DNA of 64,000 nt, taken from positions 1-64,000 of the forward strand of contig JBGCEH010000051.1 of NCBI GenBank assembly GCA_045106195.1, written 5' to 3'. Positions 36,561-45,065 of this stretch are shown here, in pieces. Positions within the stretch are counted from its first letter, which is position 1. Every line of letters begins with the position of its first letter. The position numbers and the translations under genes were made by a program. The notes under the pieces were generated by a model. That model saw nothing but the letters and a program-made list of their open reading frames with translations, was not told the origin of the DNA and searched no databases. The stretch is from Granulosicoccus sp045106195 (lineage in GTDB: Bacteria; Pseudomonadota; Gammaproteobacteria; Granulosicoccales; Granulosicoccaceae).

Positions 36561-37331
36561 TCAGTGTTTATTGTCATGATCAGTAAGGTTTAGCGTACGC
36601 ATTAATGCAGGCAGGTTGGCAGCCTGATGTGTTGCCAACAACTCCTGCGCGATACCATCGTGGTGTTTTTTGCCTGCGTGTAGCATGGCTACCCGATCTG
36701 TGTCACGAATCTCATCGATCAGATGGGTTGCCCAGAGCACAGCGCATCCGTGAATCCCGGGTAGTTCGCGCACATATTCCAGCAGTTCGGCGCGGGTTGG
36801 AATATCCAGCCCGACGGTGGGCTCATCAAGTAGAAGGATACTGGGTTCGTGCAGTGTGGCACGGATGATCTCAACCCGTCGTCTGTGCCCACCATTTAGT
36901 GTGCGCACCTTGTCCTGTGCCCTGTTTTGTAGATCCATACGTTTTAATGCATCGTTTATCCGACTGCGTGCGGTTGCCCGTGGCAAACCGTGCAGGGCGC
37001 AAAAATACAACAGGTTCTGTTGAACACTCAAGTCCAGATCCAGCGTTTGTGATTGAAAGACAATGCCCAAGGGTGCAAGAGCCTCGGAGCGTTTCATCAA
37101 CGGGTGGCCGTTAATGTTGATGTAGCCGCGTGCCGGAGCAAATAATCCGCAAATCAGTGAAAACAACGTTGTCTTGCCAGCACCATTCGGACCCAGAAGG
37201 ACGACCAGTTCGCCGGGTTTTATGCTCAGTGTGACATCGTTTAACGCCACTTTCCTGCCATAGTCGAAGCCCAGATTACGCACATCGAGTGCCTGGTCTG
37301 GCAGACTTTGTGCGGTTGGCTCAGTGAACAT
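36561..37331 (-). CDS. pedA: ABC transporter ATP-binding protein, PedA-like
   Basis: A 256-residue ATPase: Walker A LLGPNGAGKTTLFSL, Q-loop FQSQTLDLDLSV, signature LNGGHRRRVEIIRATLH, Walker B ILLLDEPTVGLD and switch His in WATHLIDEI. The LNGGHRRRVEI signature is characteristic of the PQQ-dependent-catabolism-associated PedA ATPase. It is operonic with the pedC-like permease. Its upstream side holds a tandem repeat and a decayed cytochrome gene. The gene functions in lipid or small-molecule export for alcohol-oxidising strains by family association only. Confidence 0.78.
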   Translation of the reverse strand: MFTEPTAQSLPDQALDVRNLGFDYGRKVALNDVTLSIKPGELVVLLGPNGAGKTTLFSLICGLFAPARGYININGHPLMKRSEALAPLGIVFQSQTLDLDLSVQQNLLYFCALHGLPRATARSRINDALKRMDLQNRAQDKVRTLNGGHRRRVEIIRATLHEPSILLLDEPTVGLDIPTRAELLEYVRELPGIHGCAVLWATHLIDEIRDTDRVAMLHAGKKHHDGIAQELLATHQAANLPALMRTLNLTDHDNKH

Positions 37332-37364
37332 GGATAGCGCCAGCCGTCTGCAGGCCGTGTATAT

Positions 37365-37409
37365 CAGGCGATTGGGTGTCAGGCGATTGGGTGTCAGGCC
37401 ATTGTGCGT
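37365..37409. repeat. Short tandem repeat, three copies of a 15-base unit
   Basis: Two exact copies of caggcgattgggtgt (37365-37379 and 37380-37394) and a third with two changes (37395-37409), followed by a partial fourth (caggcag). It lies about 33 bases upstream of the pedA start on the minus strand, so it sits in the likely promoter region. Copy number could vary between strains. Confidence 0.8.
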
Positions 37410-37590
37410 CAGGCAGTAATGTTAAACCGAGTTGCATAGTCATCGTTAACGGGTAGGTCGGGATTACAATAAACTAAAGTACCATTTAGGCGGCATCAAC
37501 AACGGCGATAAGCTCATTGCTTGCAGAATAAGAGAGCGCACTTTCACAGAGCGTATCCGTGGCATCTATAAAAAAAATAATGATCATAGG

Positions 37591-37749
37591 GCCTGCGGCG
37601 CTTTGGCATTGGCACAGTTTGCCATGGTGGAACGCGGATTTGGTCACGGTGATGTGTCTGCGCAGTGCGTCGATACCGAAGTTCTGGAGACTTTGCCTGA
37701 AGAGAGTAGATCCTGGCATCGTGACACGCCGTATATTGACATGGTGTAG
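37591..37749 (+). pseudogene. Remnant of a PedF-like cytochrome c N-terminus
   Basis: One plus-strand frame reads as a signal-peptide end and the start of a PQQ-system cytochrome c (PedF/ExaB type): CGALALAQFAMVERGFGHGD, VSAQCVDTEVLETLPEE, SRSWHRDTPYIDMV, then a TAG. It has the HGDV..Q.VDT and W..DTPYR-like landmarks of that family. No CxxCH haem site follows in any frame before the response-regulator gene at 37891, and no good start codon precedes it, so this looks like a 5' fragment of a lost gene. It agrees with the pedA/pedC and NosP/NahK-type neighbours. Match made by eye. Confidence 0.45.
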
Positions 37750-37890
37750 TGGGGTTGGAACTGGATTGTCTGACGATTACGCCGGTTTTTCCGTTAATCA
37801 GGGTCGGGGCTTTTCTGTCTCACTCGTTTTTCACCCTGGCTGGTTGATAGAAGGCTGGAGACATGGCGCCATGACAAAGACACAGGTACG

Positions 37891-38607
37891 ATGAGCGGAC
37901 TAAAGCCCATACAATTTCCGGGAACCATGACACACCTGTCGCAAGTCCTGATCATTGACGATCACCCTCTCTTTCGAGAAGCGTTGAGTGCCGCCGTCTC
38001 ACAGGCGTATCCAACCGCGCGCTCGAAAGAGGTGAGCAATGTAGAAGATGCGATCAGCGTCCTGGAGTCTGACCGTGATTACGATATCGCCCTGCTGGAT
38101 CTGAATATCCCCGGGGTACACGGCTTCGAAGGCCTGCTGCAATTGCGCACCCTGCACCCAAGACTGCCGGTGCTTGTGGTTTCCGGACTCGAAAATGAAC
38201 AGATCATAGACGAGGCAATCACTTACGGTGCCGCCGGGTTTCTGCCAAAGTCATTGGGTCGCGAGGTATTGTCCACGGCGATAAAAACGATTATGGCAGG
38301 TGACGTGTATGTGCCTGAAGGGCTGCTGCCCGGAAATGAAACCGATGCTGGTTCGGCCAAGGCGGACATTATCGAGCGACTGTTGAGCCTGACACCTCAA
38401 CAGCTACGCGTGCTTTTCATGCTGCGAGAGGGCTTGCTCAACAAGCAGATTGCCTACGAGCTGGATGTTGGTGCAACGACAGTCAAGAAGCATGTGTCCG
38501 AAATTTTGCGCAAGCTGCGCGTGCACAGTCGAACACAAGCCGTGATCGAGGTGTCAAAACTCGACCAGGATGAGCTTTTCGATATTGAAAAGCGCTTCCT
38601 GAATTAG
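37891..38607 (+). CDS. LuxR-family response regulator (AgmR/ErbR-like)
   Basis: A 238-residue regulator. A receiver domain (VLIIDDHPLFREALS, phospho-acceptor Asp in DIALLDLNIPGVHG, Lys in GFLPKSLGREVL) precedes a LuxR helix-turn-helix (LTPQQLRVLFMLREGLLNKQ, ELDVGATTVKKHVSEILRKL). In pseudomonads regulators of this build (AgmR/ErbR) lie beside NahK and NosP genes and control PQQ-dependent alcohol oxidation. Here it converges with the kinase gene, 39 bases between stops. Which kinase phosphorylates it is not known, but NahK-type is a good candidate. The ATG at 37891 overlaps a spurious frame; an ATG at 37927 would also work. Confidence 0.85.
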   Translation: MSGLKPIQFPGTMTHLSQVLIIDDHPLFREALSAAVSQAYPTARSKEVSNVEDAISVLESDRDYDIALLDLNIPGVHGFEGLLQLRTLHPRLPVLVVSGLENEQIIDEAITYGAAGFLPKSLGREVLSTAIKTIMAGDVYVPEGLLPGNETDAGSAKADIIERLLSLTPQQLRVLFMLREGLLNKQIAYELDVGATTVKKHVSEILRKLRVHSRTQAVIEVSKLDQDELFDIEKRFLN

Positions 38608-38646
38608 GTGCGATCAGAACAAGCGCTCGCACTTAGTAAGGAATTA

Positions 38647-40023
38647 TCAGGCAGTAAGCTCGAACGCTCGTGCGCGAAGATGCGTAAGCAACGCTCTCAG
38701 TTGTGCAGGCTTCACGGGTTTCTGCATGACATCAAGCTGTCGTTGATCGGCCATTTTCCAAAGTCGCTCTGATGGGTTGGCAGTAACGATAATAGCCGGC
38801 ACCTGACGGCCAATCAATTGCCGTATCACTCTTACCACTGATGTCCCGCGTTCGCCATTGTTCAAGTGCTGGTCTGCAACGATAATCTCAGGTATCCAGG
38901 CTTTTTCATTAGTCAGCGCACTCATCGCTTCGCGTGTCGAGCTAGCCAGCCGCAGTTCACACCCCCACTGACCCAGAAGCGCCTCCATCGCCTGCAGAGC
39001 AGCAAGATCATTTTCGATAATTAAAATACGTGCCTGAGATAACTTTACGCCCGATACCTTTTCACCGCTTTTGAACCCGTGTGTCACTGGAACGGGGAGC
39101 TGTGTGGGTGCAGGGGTGTGCGGGATAATCAGGCTGAAACAAGAGCCGGAACCAACCGTAGAGGTTAAGGTCAGTGAGTGATTAAGCGTATTGATCATGC
39201 GCTCGACGATGGCTAGCCCGAGCCCCATGCCGGCTGATGAACCATCCAGATCATCTTGCCCCTGCGCACAGCGCTGAAATTCGACAAAAATATCCTTGAA
39301 TCGCTCTCGATCAATACCAACACCGGTATCGGCAATGCGTATATGGACGTGATCACCGCGTTTGCCGGCGATAAGTAGCGCACCGCCTTTTTTGGTATAG
39401 CGCAGTGCATTGGCGACGATATTCTGGATGATCCTGCGCAGCATCGTGGGATCGGACCAGACGTACATTCCGCAATGCCTTACACGCAGTTCCAGATTGC
39501 GCACCTGGGCTATGGGTTCAAAATCCGATGCTATCGAATCGAACAAACGGTCGACCGAGACGGTTTGGAAATGCGGTTTGACATCGCCTGCGTCCAGGCG
39601 AGACATATAAAGCAGATTACGCAGCAACGTATCCATGGTCTCCAGAGACCGCTCAACCTGACGACAAAGCCTTCTGCCTTCGTCATTGCCCTGTACGGTG
39701 CTGAGCGTTGATATCAGCAGCAAGGCGGCGTTCAATGGCTGCAGCACATCATGACTGGCCGCTGCAAGAAAGCGTGTTTTGGAGTTATTGGCCTGCTCGG
39801 CTGTTTCCTTGGCCTGCATTAACTGCTGATTTGACTGTTCAAGATCAGCAAGCGTTGAGGTGAGTTCGGAGGTGCGTCTGCGCACCTGCTCCTCGAGTCC
39901 GATGGCGGTTTGAAACAAGGAATAGGCGGTTCCTTGCTGATCCATCGAGCGCTCGACCCGCTCAATCAGGGCTTCATTGATTTTTCTAAGCTTCTCTACT
40001 TCCTGCAGGTCTTCGTTACCCAT
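38647..40023 (-). CDS. Hybrid sensor histidine kinase, NahK/ErcS'-like
   Basis: A 458-residue hybrid kinase. An N-terminal coiled coil (RRRTSELTSTLADLEQSNQQ) is followed by a HisKA domain with His in AASHDVLQPLNAALL, a HATPase domain (N box IIQNIVANALRYTKKGG, G1 DTGVGIDRERF, G2 GMGLGLAIVERM) and a C-terminal receiver with Asp in IIVADQHLNNGE and Lys in VMQKPVKP. There is no membrane segment, so it is cytoplasmic. The SHDxxQPLNA motif is typical of NahK-type kinases. It begins 3 bases after the FIST gene on the same strand, the NosP-NahK arrangement, in which NO-bound NosP inhibits NahK. Confidence 0.85.
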   Translation of the reverse strand: MGNEDLQEVEKLRKINEALIERVERSMDQQGTAYSLFQTAIGLEEQVRRRTSELTSTLADLEQSNQQLMQAKETAEQANNSKTRFLAAASHDVLQPLNAALLLISTLSTVQGNDEGRRLCRQVERSLETMDTLLRNLLYMSRLDAGDVKPHFQTVSVDRLFDSIASDFEPIAQVRNLELRVRHCGMYVWSDPTMLRRIIQNIVANALRYTKKGGALLIAGKRGDHVHIRIADTGVGIDRERFKDIFVEFQRCAQGQDDLDGSSAGMGLGLAIVERMINTLNHSLTLTSTVGSGSCFSLIIPHTPAPTQLPVPVTHGFKSGEKVSGVKLSQARILIIENDLAALQAMEALLGQWGCELRLASSTREAMSALTNEKAWIPEIIVADQHLNNGERGTSVVRVIRQLIGRQVPAIIVTANPSERLWKMADQRQLDVMQKPVKPAQLRALLTHLRARAFELTA

Positions 40024-40026
40024 GGT

Positions 40027-41223
40027 TCAGTTTTTCGACAGCTTGTGTGGTGGCATGCCTATCGCAACCCCGGTAAAGGTATGGTTGATGTGCATTGAGC
40101 CGTACTGTTCTCCATACGTATTAAATCCAATAAAGTTCTTTTCCTGATAGACAGAGATTACCTTTTCAGCGTTGCCTTCGTTCGGCGTATCCAGTTTTCG
40201 ATACACACAGTCAAAACCGAAAAGGATATCCAGTGGCCCGATGTCACGTTCTATATGCTCTATTTGCTCTCGGGACGAAGCCGCTGCCCCCACTGATCGG
40301 GCTACCGTCATCACAAGGCCGTTGTCGATGGCGCAAAAGAATGTCAGCGAGCCATCCTCGTTGTGCTGCTGAATTGATCGGCAGTAGTGCTGACCGCCAA
40401 AGCGCACAATGAGTGAGTAAGAGGGAAAACTTGCCGCATAGAGTTTGTCTAATTGCAGGCCCGTCGCCTTGGCATAGGCTACGGCTGCGGGCTCTGCATT
40501 GAATTCGCTGACGCGGCGTCTGTCTGGGTCGGCTTCGGTGACCACCAGTTTGTGCTCAGTGGGGACGAAATTGTTGTTGCTGAATACCCGGCATGGCAGA
40601 CGACAATGCACCAGTGTCAGAACACACGATTGTGTGTAGTGTTTGCCGTTGCTGATTTGCCAGGTGCTCTGAAATTCAAGATCGTCACCGGCAGAGCCCC
40701 CGATCAATGGAATGCCTTGAAGGCCGCGATCAATGGCAACGGTCACGGGCTCTTCGGAATAGGACAGGCCATCGATGAGGTTCAACGCAAACAGAGTGCC
40801 TGATGCCAGCGTCTGCTGGTGTGATGCTAAAAATTCTTCGCGTAGATTTGCAGTGGCTACCGCGATGGTCTCCATTCCCATTGTCGTCACTGGATCCATG
40901 GCCAGAGACGTGCAGCTGAACCATTGCTCAGGAAGGGTAATGGCAACAAAACCTTCATTTTGCTGCCCATCTGGCGTTATCTCTCCACTGGTCGAGCATC
41001 CGCAATAGTCAGGGCAATCGACCTGATTGCCTAATTCGCTCACGATATCTGCTGCACTATGGCGCTTGGCGGAAAACCAGATGATGATCAAATCGACGGG
41101 TTCGGTGCGCGTTGCGGTCACAATACTGCTGCACATCATTCCGGTGTTGGCTTCCTGACTCCAGAGTACGTTTATGCCACTGGTGTAACGCTTGCAGGAA
41201 ACAGGAGCTGTGGAAGAGGCCAT
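40027..41223 (-). CDS. nosP: FIST-domain sensor protein, NosP-like
   Basis: A 398-residue soluble protein with FIST N (PF08495-type, GCSTSGEI, FALNLIDGLSYSEEPV, GLQGIPLIGGSAGDDL) and FIST C (KLYAASFPSYSLIVRFGG, LFGFDCVYRKLD, GFNTYGEQYGSMHINHTFTG) parts. FIST proteins include NosP, a haem-based nitric-oxide sensor encoded next to its kinase NahK in Pseudomonas. Here the kinase gene follows after 3 bases, and an AgmR-like regulator and PedA/PedC genes are near, matching that neighbourhood. The role as NO sensor is inferred from this synteny; haem ligation cannot be seen from sequence. Confidence 0.82.
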   Translation of the reverse strand: MASSTAPVSCKRYTSGINVLWSQEANTGMMCSSIVTATRTEPVDLIIIWFSAKRHSAADIVSELGNQVDCPDYCGCSTSGEITPDGQQNEGFVAITLPEQWFSCTSLAMDPVTTMGMETIAVATANLREEFLASHQQTLASGTLFALNLIDGLSYSEEPVTVAIDRGLQGIPLIGGSAGDDLEFQSTWQISNGKHYTQSCVLTLVHCRLPCRVFSNNNFVPTEHKLVVTEADPDRRRVSEFNAEPAAVAYAKATGLQLDKLYAASFPSYSLIVRFGGQHYCRSIQQHNEDGSLTFFCAIDNGLVMTVARSVGAAASSREQIEHIERDIGPLDILFGFDCVYRKLDTPNEGNAEKVISVYQEKNFIGFNTYGEQYGSMHINHTFTGVAIGMPPHKLSKN

Positions 41224-41366
41224 TGGGGCTGAACTGATTGTGCGGAACGGTACATTGGTAGCAGTGTGTCATATTGATGCGCCAGCGTGAAGGGGGGGGC
41301 AGATCATTCCGGGGAAAGACTGTTGTGTTCACCCCTTCGATGATATAGCCACGTTACACTTGCAGC

Positions 41367-41711
41367 ATGAATGAACAGACAAAACCTGAGCGCGCAGCCG
41401 TGGAGCGTCCCGACGGTATTCTTGAGGGAGTTGCCAGTGATACCTGGCAAGCCTACAACGCCATGGAAACAACCAAGCGGCGGCATTACGAGTTGCTGGA
41501 GATTCTCGACAACAAGAAAAAAAAATACAATCTTGACCCCAGTCAGAGGGACAAGGCGCTTCTGGCAAGCCTGCTTAAGGATCATGATGAACAGGTCAAG
41601 CGATTTACTGCTGCAAGCTCTGCTTTAAAGAAAGCCGATGCGGATGCGCTGATGGCCCTGTTTGCCTACATTGCCGTGCTATCGGACGCAGAGCCTCAGG
41701 TTACCCATTAG
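41367..41711 (+). CDS. Small hypothetical protein, predicted helical
   Basis: A 114-residue soluble protein, mostly helical and charged (SDTWQAYNAMETTKRRHYEL, HDEQVKRFTAASSALKKADA). I do not recognise a family. It is separated from the FIST gene by 143 bases on the opposite strand and converges with the OmpA-family gene, 19 bases between stops. Even codon usage and isolation support it as a real gene. Confidence 0.6.
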   Translation: MNEQTKPERAAVERPDGILEGVASDTWQAYNAMETTKRRHYELLEILDNKKKKYNLDPSQRDKALLASLLKDHDEQVKRFTAASSALKKADADALMALFAYIAVLSDAEPQVTH

Positions 41712-41730
41712 AGAACGGCTGCTGCACTTG

Positions 41731-42933
41731 CTAGTTAAGCCGTTGTAGCTCCACGCGACGATTGGCTCGACGGCCCTCCGCATTGTTGTTGTCGTGAGCA
41801 GGGCTGGTTTCACCATAGCCACGGGCCTGGATCTGATTGGGACCAAGACCGCGTAGCATCAAATAGTGGCGGATGGCATCTGCGCGGTCCTGTGACAGTG
41901 CCAGATTGTTTTCCATATAGCCTGCGTTGTCGGTATGCGTGCCAACCTGGTACAGCACGTCGGGCAATCGGCTCAGCGCTGTCGCGACCTTGTCCAGTGT
42001 GCTGCGAGCCTGGCTATTCAAATAGGTCTGACCACTTTCGAATTGAATCTGTGGCAGCACCACGAGTGCATCATCTCCACAGCCAAGCGAGTCTGCCCGG
42101 TTTATCGTGAAGTTGCCATGACGCTGAAAAGGGTCAGCGCCTTTGCCTCTATCGCTTAGGATGCGCGTTTGCCCCTCGGCTTGCGGTGTGTCATCTGCAG
42201 CCTCGTCAATACAAATGTCCCGATAGTCTGGCACCCCGTCACGATCGATGTCCGGAGAGCACCACTCGGATGGACCGAGTGATGCCAGACAGGCATTGGC
42301 GCGGCTGATGCTACTGGCGTGAACCCGATATTCCAGAGTGAGTTGTGCGGGGGCGATGGCGGTCTGCTCGAAGGTAATCATCTGGCCGTCCTTGCGCCAG
42401 ATATTGCTCGGATTCCTGGCCGAACGTTCATCGGTGTGATAGCCCAGCAGTTCCAGGTTGGGTGGCAGGATCCAACTGATGCGAGAGGTTAATGACTGCG
42501 TATCGGCCATGGTAATTTCGAACTCGTGCAGGGTTGCCTTGCGGACGGGCGCGTTGTCGCTCTGGATAAATTCTGCTGAGGTGTCTTCTGTACTGTCGAA
42601 ACGGTGGCGAAACCGAGTAAATACTGTGCCGGACAACAATGTGAGCTTGTCGGGATCAGTTTCGTGAGCGCGTCGATACACCGCGCTGCCAGAGCCTGAA
42701 AATACGGTCGACAGGGTGTTACGACCCGATGGCAGGCGGCTGACAATAAGCTCACCGTCGGCCAACAGGGTTTGTTGTGCGGTGTAGCCGATGCCATCCT
42801 CATCGACAACAATCAGCAAATCGATATGTGACTGGGCCATGCCAGTAAGCGTCCAGAACAGCAACACCATCAGTAGGCCGACACGACAATTTCTGCGAAA
42901 GTGCTGTTTAATTCCCCTGGTTCCTTGCATCAT
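41731..42933 (-). CDS. OmpA-family outer membrane protein with thrombospondin-3-like repeat
   Basis: About 400 residues from an ATG at 42933. A signal peptide (NCRVGLLMVLLFWTLTGMAQ) leads to an N-terminal region of unknown fold. A short calcium-binding type repeat follows (DIDRDGVPDYRDICIDEAAD), then a C-terminal OmpA/MotB peptidoglycan-binding domain (IQFESGQTYLNSQARSTLDK, GTHTDNAGYMENNLALSQDR, RGYGETSPAHDNNNAEGRRA). It should anchor to the wall in the periplasm or outer membrane. The longer frame from 43044 overlaps the divergent trpS region and is not used. Confidence 0.85.
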   Translation of the reverse strand: MMQGTRGIKQHFRRNCRVGLLMVLLFWTLTGMAQSHIDLLIVVDEDGIGYTAQQTLLADGELIVSRLPSGRNTLSTVFSGSGSAVYRRAHETDPDKLTLLSGTVFTRFRHRFDSTEDTSAEFIQSDNAPVRKATLHEFEITMADTQSLTSRISWILPPNLELLGYHTDERSARNPSNIWRKDGQMITFEQTAIAPAQLTLEYRVHASSISRANACLASLGPSEWCSPDIDRDGVPDYRDICIDEAADDTPQAEGQTRILSDRGKGADPFQRHGNFTINRADSLGCGDDALVVLPQIQFESGQTYLNSQARSTLDKVATALSRLPDVLYQVGTHTDNAGYMENNLALSQDRADAIRHYLMLRGLGPNQIQARGYGETSPAHDNNNAEGRRANRRVELQRLN

Positions 42934-43050
42934 GCGTTTATCCGTTAAGTACACACTCGACACACTCACAGGTGTCGCTTGTGGCTTGTTACAATCCCCT
43001 TCCAGTGTGTCCGCCCATGTCGGCCGGGCCAGAGCATAGACCACTTTCCC

Positions 43051-44052
43051 ATGTCAAAACAAACCTGGTTAACCGGCATTACCACGTCTGGCACGCCGCA
43101 CCTGGGTAACTACGTCGGTGCAATTCGGCCAGCGGTAGAAGCAAGCCGTAACCGCGCTCATGAAGGCTTCTACTTTCTGGCTGATTATCACGCCCTGATC
43201 AAGAACCAGGACCCGCAACTATTACGCCAGTCGCGACAGGAAATATCGGCAGCCTGGCTGGCTCTGGGTCTGGATACCGAACATGCCACCTTTTACAGAC
43301 AGTCGGATATCCCGGAAATTCCCGAACTTACCTGGATTCTCACCTGTCTGACCGCAAAGGGCCTGATGAACCGTGCGCATGCCTACAAGGGGGTTGTGCA
43401 GGAAAATCTCGAGTCCGGCGCGAGCGATGCGGATAAAGGTATCACCATGGGCCTGTTCAGTTATCCGATTCTGATGAGTGCCGACATCCTGATGTTCAAG
43501 GCAACCCATGTGCCGGTCGGGCGTGACCAGATCCAGCACCTTGAGATGGCGCGCGATATAGCCCAACGGTTCAATCATCACTACGGCGAGCATCTCGTAT
43601 TGCCACAGGTGGTCGTGGAGGAACGGGCCTCGGTGCTACAGGGTCTGGATGGGAGGAAAATGAGTAAAAGTTACGGCAATACGATCCCCCTGTTCGAGAC
43701 GTCCAAGAAGTTGCGCAAGGCCATCATGAAGATCAAGACCAACTCGCAGGAACCGGGTGAGCCCAAGGATCCGGAGGGTAACACGGTATTCGATATCTAC
43801 AAAGCCTTTGCCAATGAGGAGCAATGCAACGAGCTCAGACAGGCCTATCTGGATGGCATTGGCTGGGGTGACGCTAAACAACAGTTGTTCGAATTAGTCG
43901 ATAGCGAATTGTGCGAGCCCCGGGAACGCTATGATGAATTAATGGCTGATCCGTCGAAAATCGATGCCATCCTGAAGAAGGGCGGTGAAAAAGCTCGCGA
44001 GCACAGCCGTCCCTATCTTGAGCAGCTACGCCGTGCCGTGGGTGTTGCATGA
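43051..44052 (+). CDS. trpS: Tryptophanyl-tRNA synthetase
   Basis: A 333-residue class I synthetase. The HIGH-like motif is TTSGTPHLGNYVGA near the N-terminus and the KMSKS motif is complete (GRKMSKSYGNTIPL). It charges tRNA-Trp with tryptophan. The ATG at 43051 is used; frame-open positions upstream lie in the divergent OmpA-gene start region. The asparaginase ATG overlaps its stop (ATGA, 44049-44052), so translation is probably coupled. Confidence 0.95.
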   Translation: MSKQTWLTGITTSGTPHLGNYVGAIRPAVEASRNRAHEGFYFLADYHALIKNQDPQLLRQSRQEISAAWLALGLDTEHATFYRQSDIPEIPELTWILTCLTAKGLMNRAHAYKGVVQENLESGASDADKGITMGLFSYPILMSADILMFKATHVPVGRDQIQHLEMARDIAQRFNHHYGEHLVLPQVVVEERASVLQGLDGRKMSKSYGNTIPLFETSKKLRKAIMKIKTNSQEPGEPKDPEGNTVFDIYKAFANEEQCNELRQAYLDGIGWGDAKQQLFELVDSELCEPRERYDELMADPSKIDAILKKGGEKAREHSRPYLEQLRRAVGVA

Positions 44053-45065
44053 ATCCGGTTCTGGTCAATCAGTGGCGAGGTAATGCCATCGAGTGTCGCT
44101 ACCGGGGCGCTGTAGCGGTTGTCGACGCCACTGGGCGCATGTTCAGTTCTCTGGGTGACGTGCAACGTGCTGTGTTTCCGCGTTCCGCGATCAAATTTCT
44201 GCAAACCATACCGTTCGTGGAGTCTGGCGCTATTGACGCCTTCGGACTCGATGACAGACATATGGCGTTGGCCTGTGCATCACACAATGGTGAGCCCATA
44301 CATGCAGGGCTTGCCCAGGACTGGCTTGAGCGAATCGGTTGTGATCACGATGATCTGGAGTGCGGTGCAGAGCTACCCATGCATCAGGCCACGCAGTTCG
44401 AACTCATGGCCGAGGGACGCGGTCCCCAGCGAGTACATCACAACTGCTCTGGCAAGCACCTGGGATTTCTGTCCACCTGCAAGCAATTGGGGGAATCCAC
44501 GCTGAATTACAGGCTATACAATCATGCTGCACAAAAGCGATGGTTCGACGTTCTGGAGGGCTTGACCAATACCCGAATCAATCAGCTCCCGTGGGGATAT
44601 GATGGTTGCGCCATACCGTCAGTAGCCATGCCCTTGCAGCGTATTGCCCTGGCCATGGCCCGCTTTGGCGATCCCTCCTTTTTCGGAGGAGAACGGCGCA
44701 CTGCCGTTGAAAAAATTCATGCGGCTGTAACCACTCATCCCTACCTGGTTGCGGGCAAGGAACGACTATGTACGGCTTTAATGGAGACGCTTGCACCGGA
44801 TATTCTTGTGAAGGTTGGTGCGGCAGGCGTCTATACGGCGGTAATACCCGAGCATGGTCTGGGGGTTGCCCTGAAAATTGACGATGGACATGATGGTGCC
44901 GCGCGTGTGGCATTGGGTGGAGTTCTCAATACACTCGGGGTGCTGCCGTCGGATAAGGCGCAAGCGTTGAACGAGTACTTCATGCCATCGATCAACAATT
45001 CGCGAGGCGAGACCATTGGACGCTACGAGCCTTCGTCTGATTGGCAAGGTGTGACTACTGAGTAG
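44049..45065 (+). CDS. Asparaginase, Rhizobium etli type (AnsA/PF06089 family)
   Basis: A 338-residue protein of the thermolabile asparaginase II (R. etli-type) family, unrelated in fold to E. coli AnsA/AnsB. Conserved landmarks: FPRSAIKFLQTIPF, HMALACASHNGEP, VHHNCSGKHLGFLSTC (including the Ser-x-x-Lys type catalytic Ser/Lys region) and GYDGCAIPS. It hydrolyses L-asparagine to aspartate. It begins inside the trpS stop (ATGA). Its 3' end overlaps the 3' end of the minus-strand caspase-like gene by 11 bases. Confidence 0.88.
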   Translation: MNPVLVNQWRGNAIECRYRGAVAVVDATGRMFSSLGDVQRAVFPRSAIKFLQTIPFVESGAIDAFGLDDRHMALACASHNGEPIHAGLAQDWLERIGCDHDDLECGAELPMHQATQFELMAEGRGPQRVHHNCSGKHLGFLSTCKQLGESTLNYRLYNHAAQKRWFDVLEGLTNTRINQLPWGYDGCAIPSVAMPLQRIALAMARFGDPSFFGGERRTAVEKIHAAVTTHPYLVAGKERLCTALMETLAPDILVKVGAAGVYTAVIPEHGLGVALKIDDGHDGAARVALGGVLNTLGVLPSDKAQALNEYFMPSINNSRGETIGRYEPSSDWQGVTTE

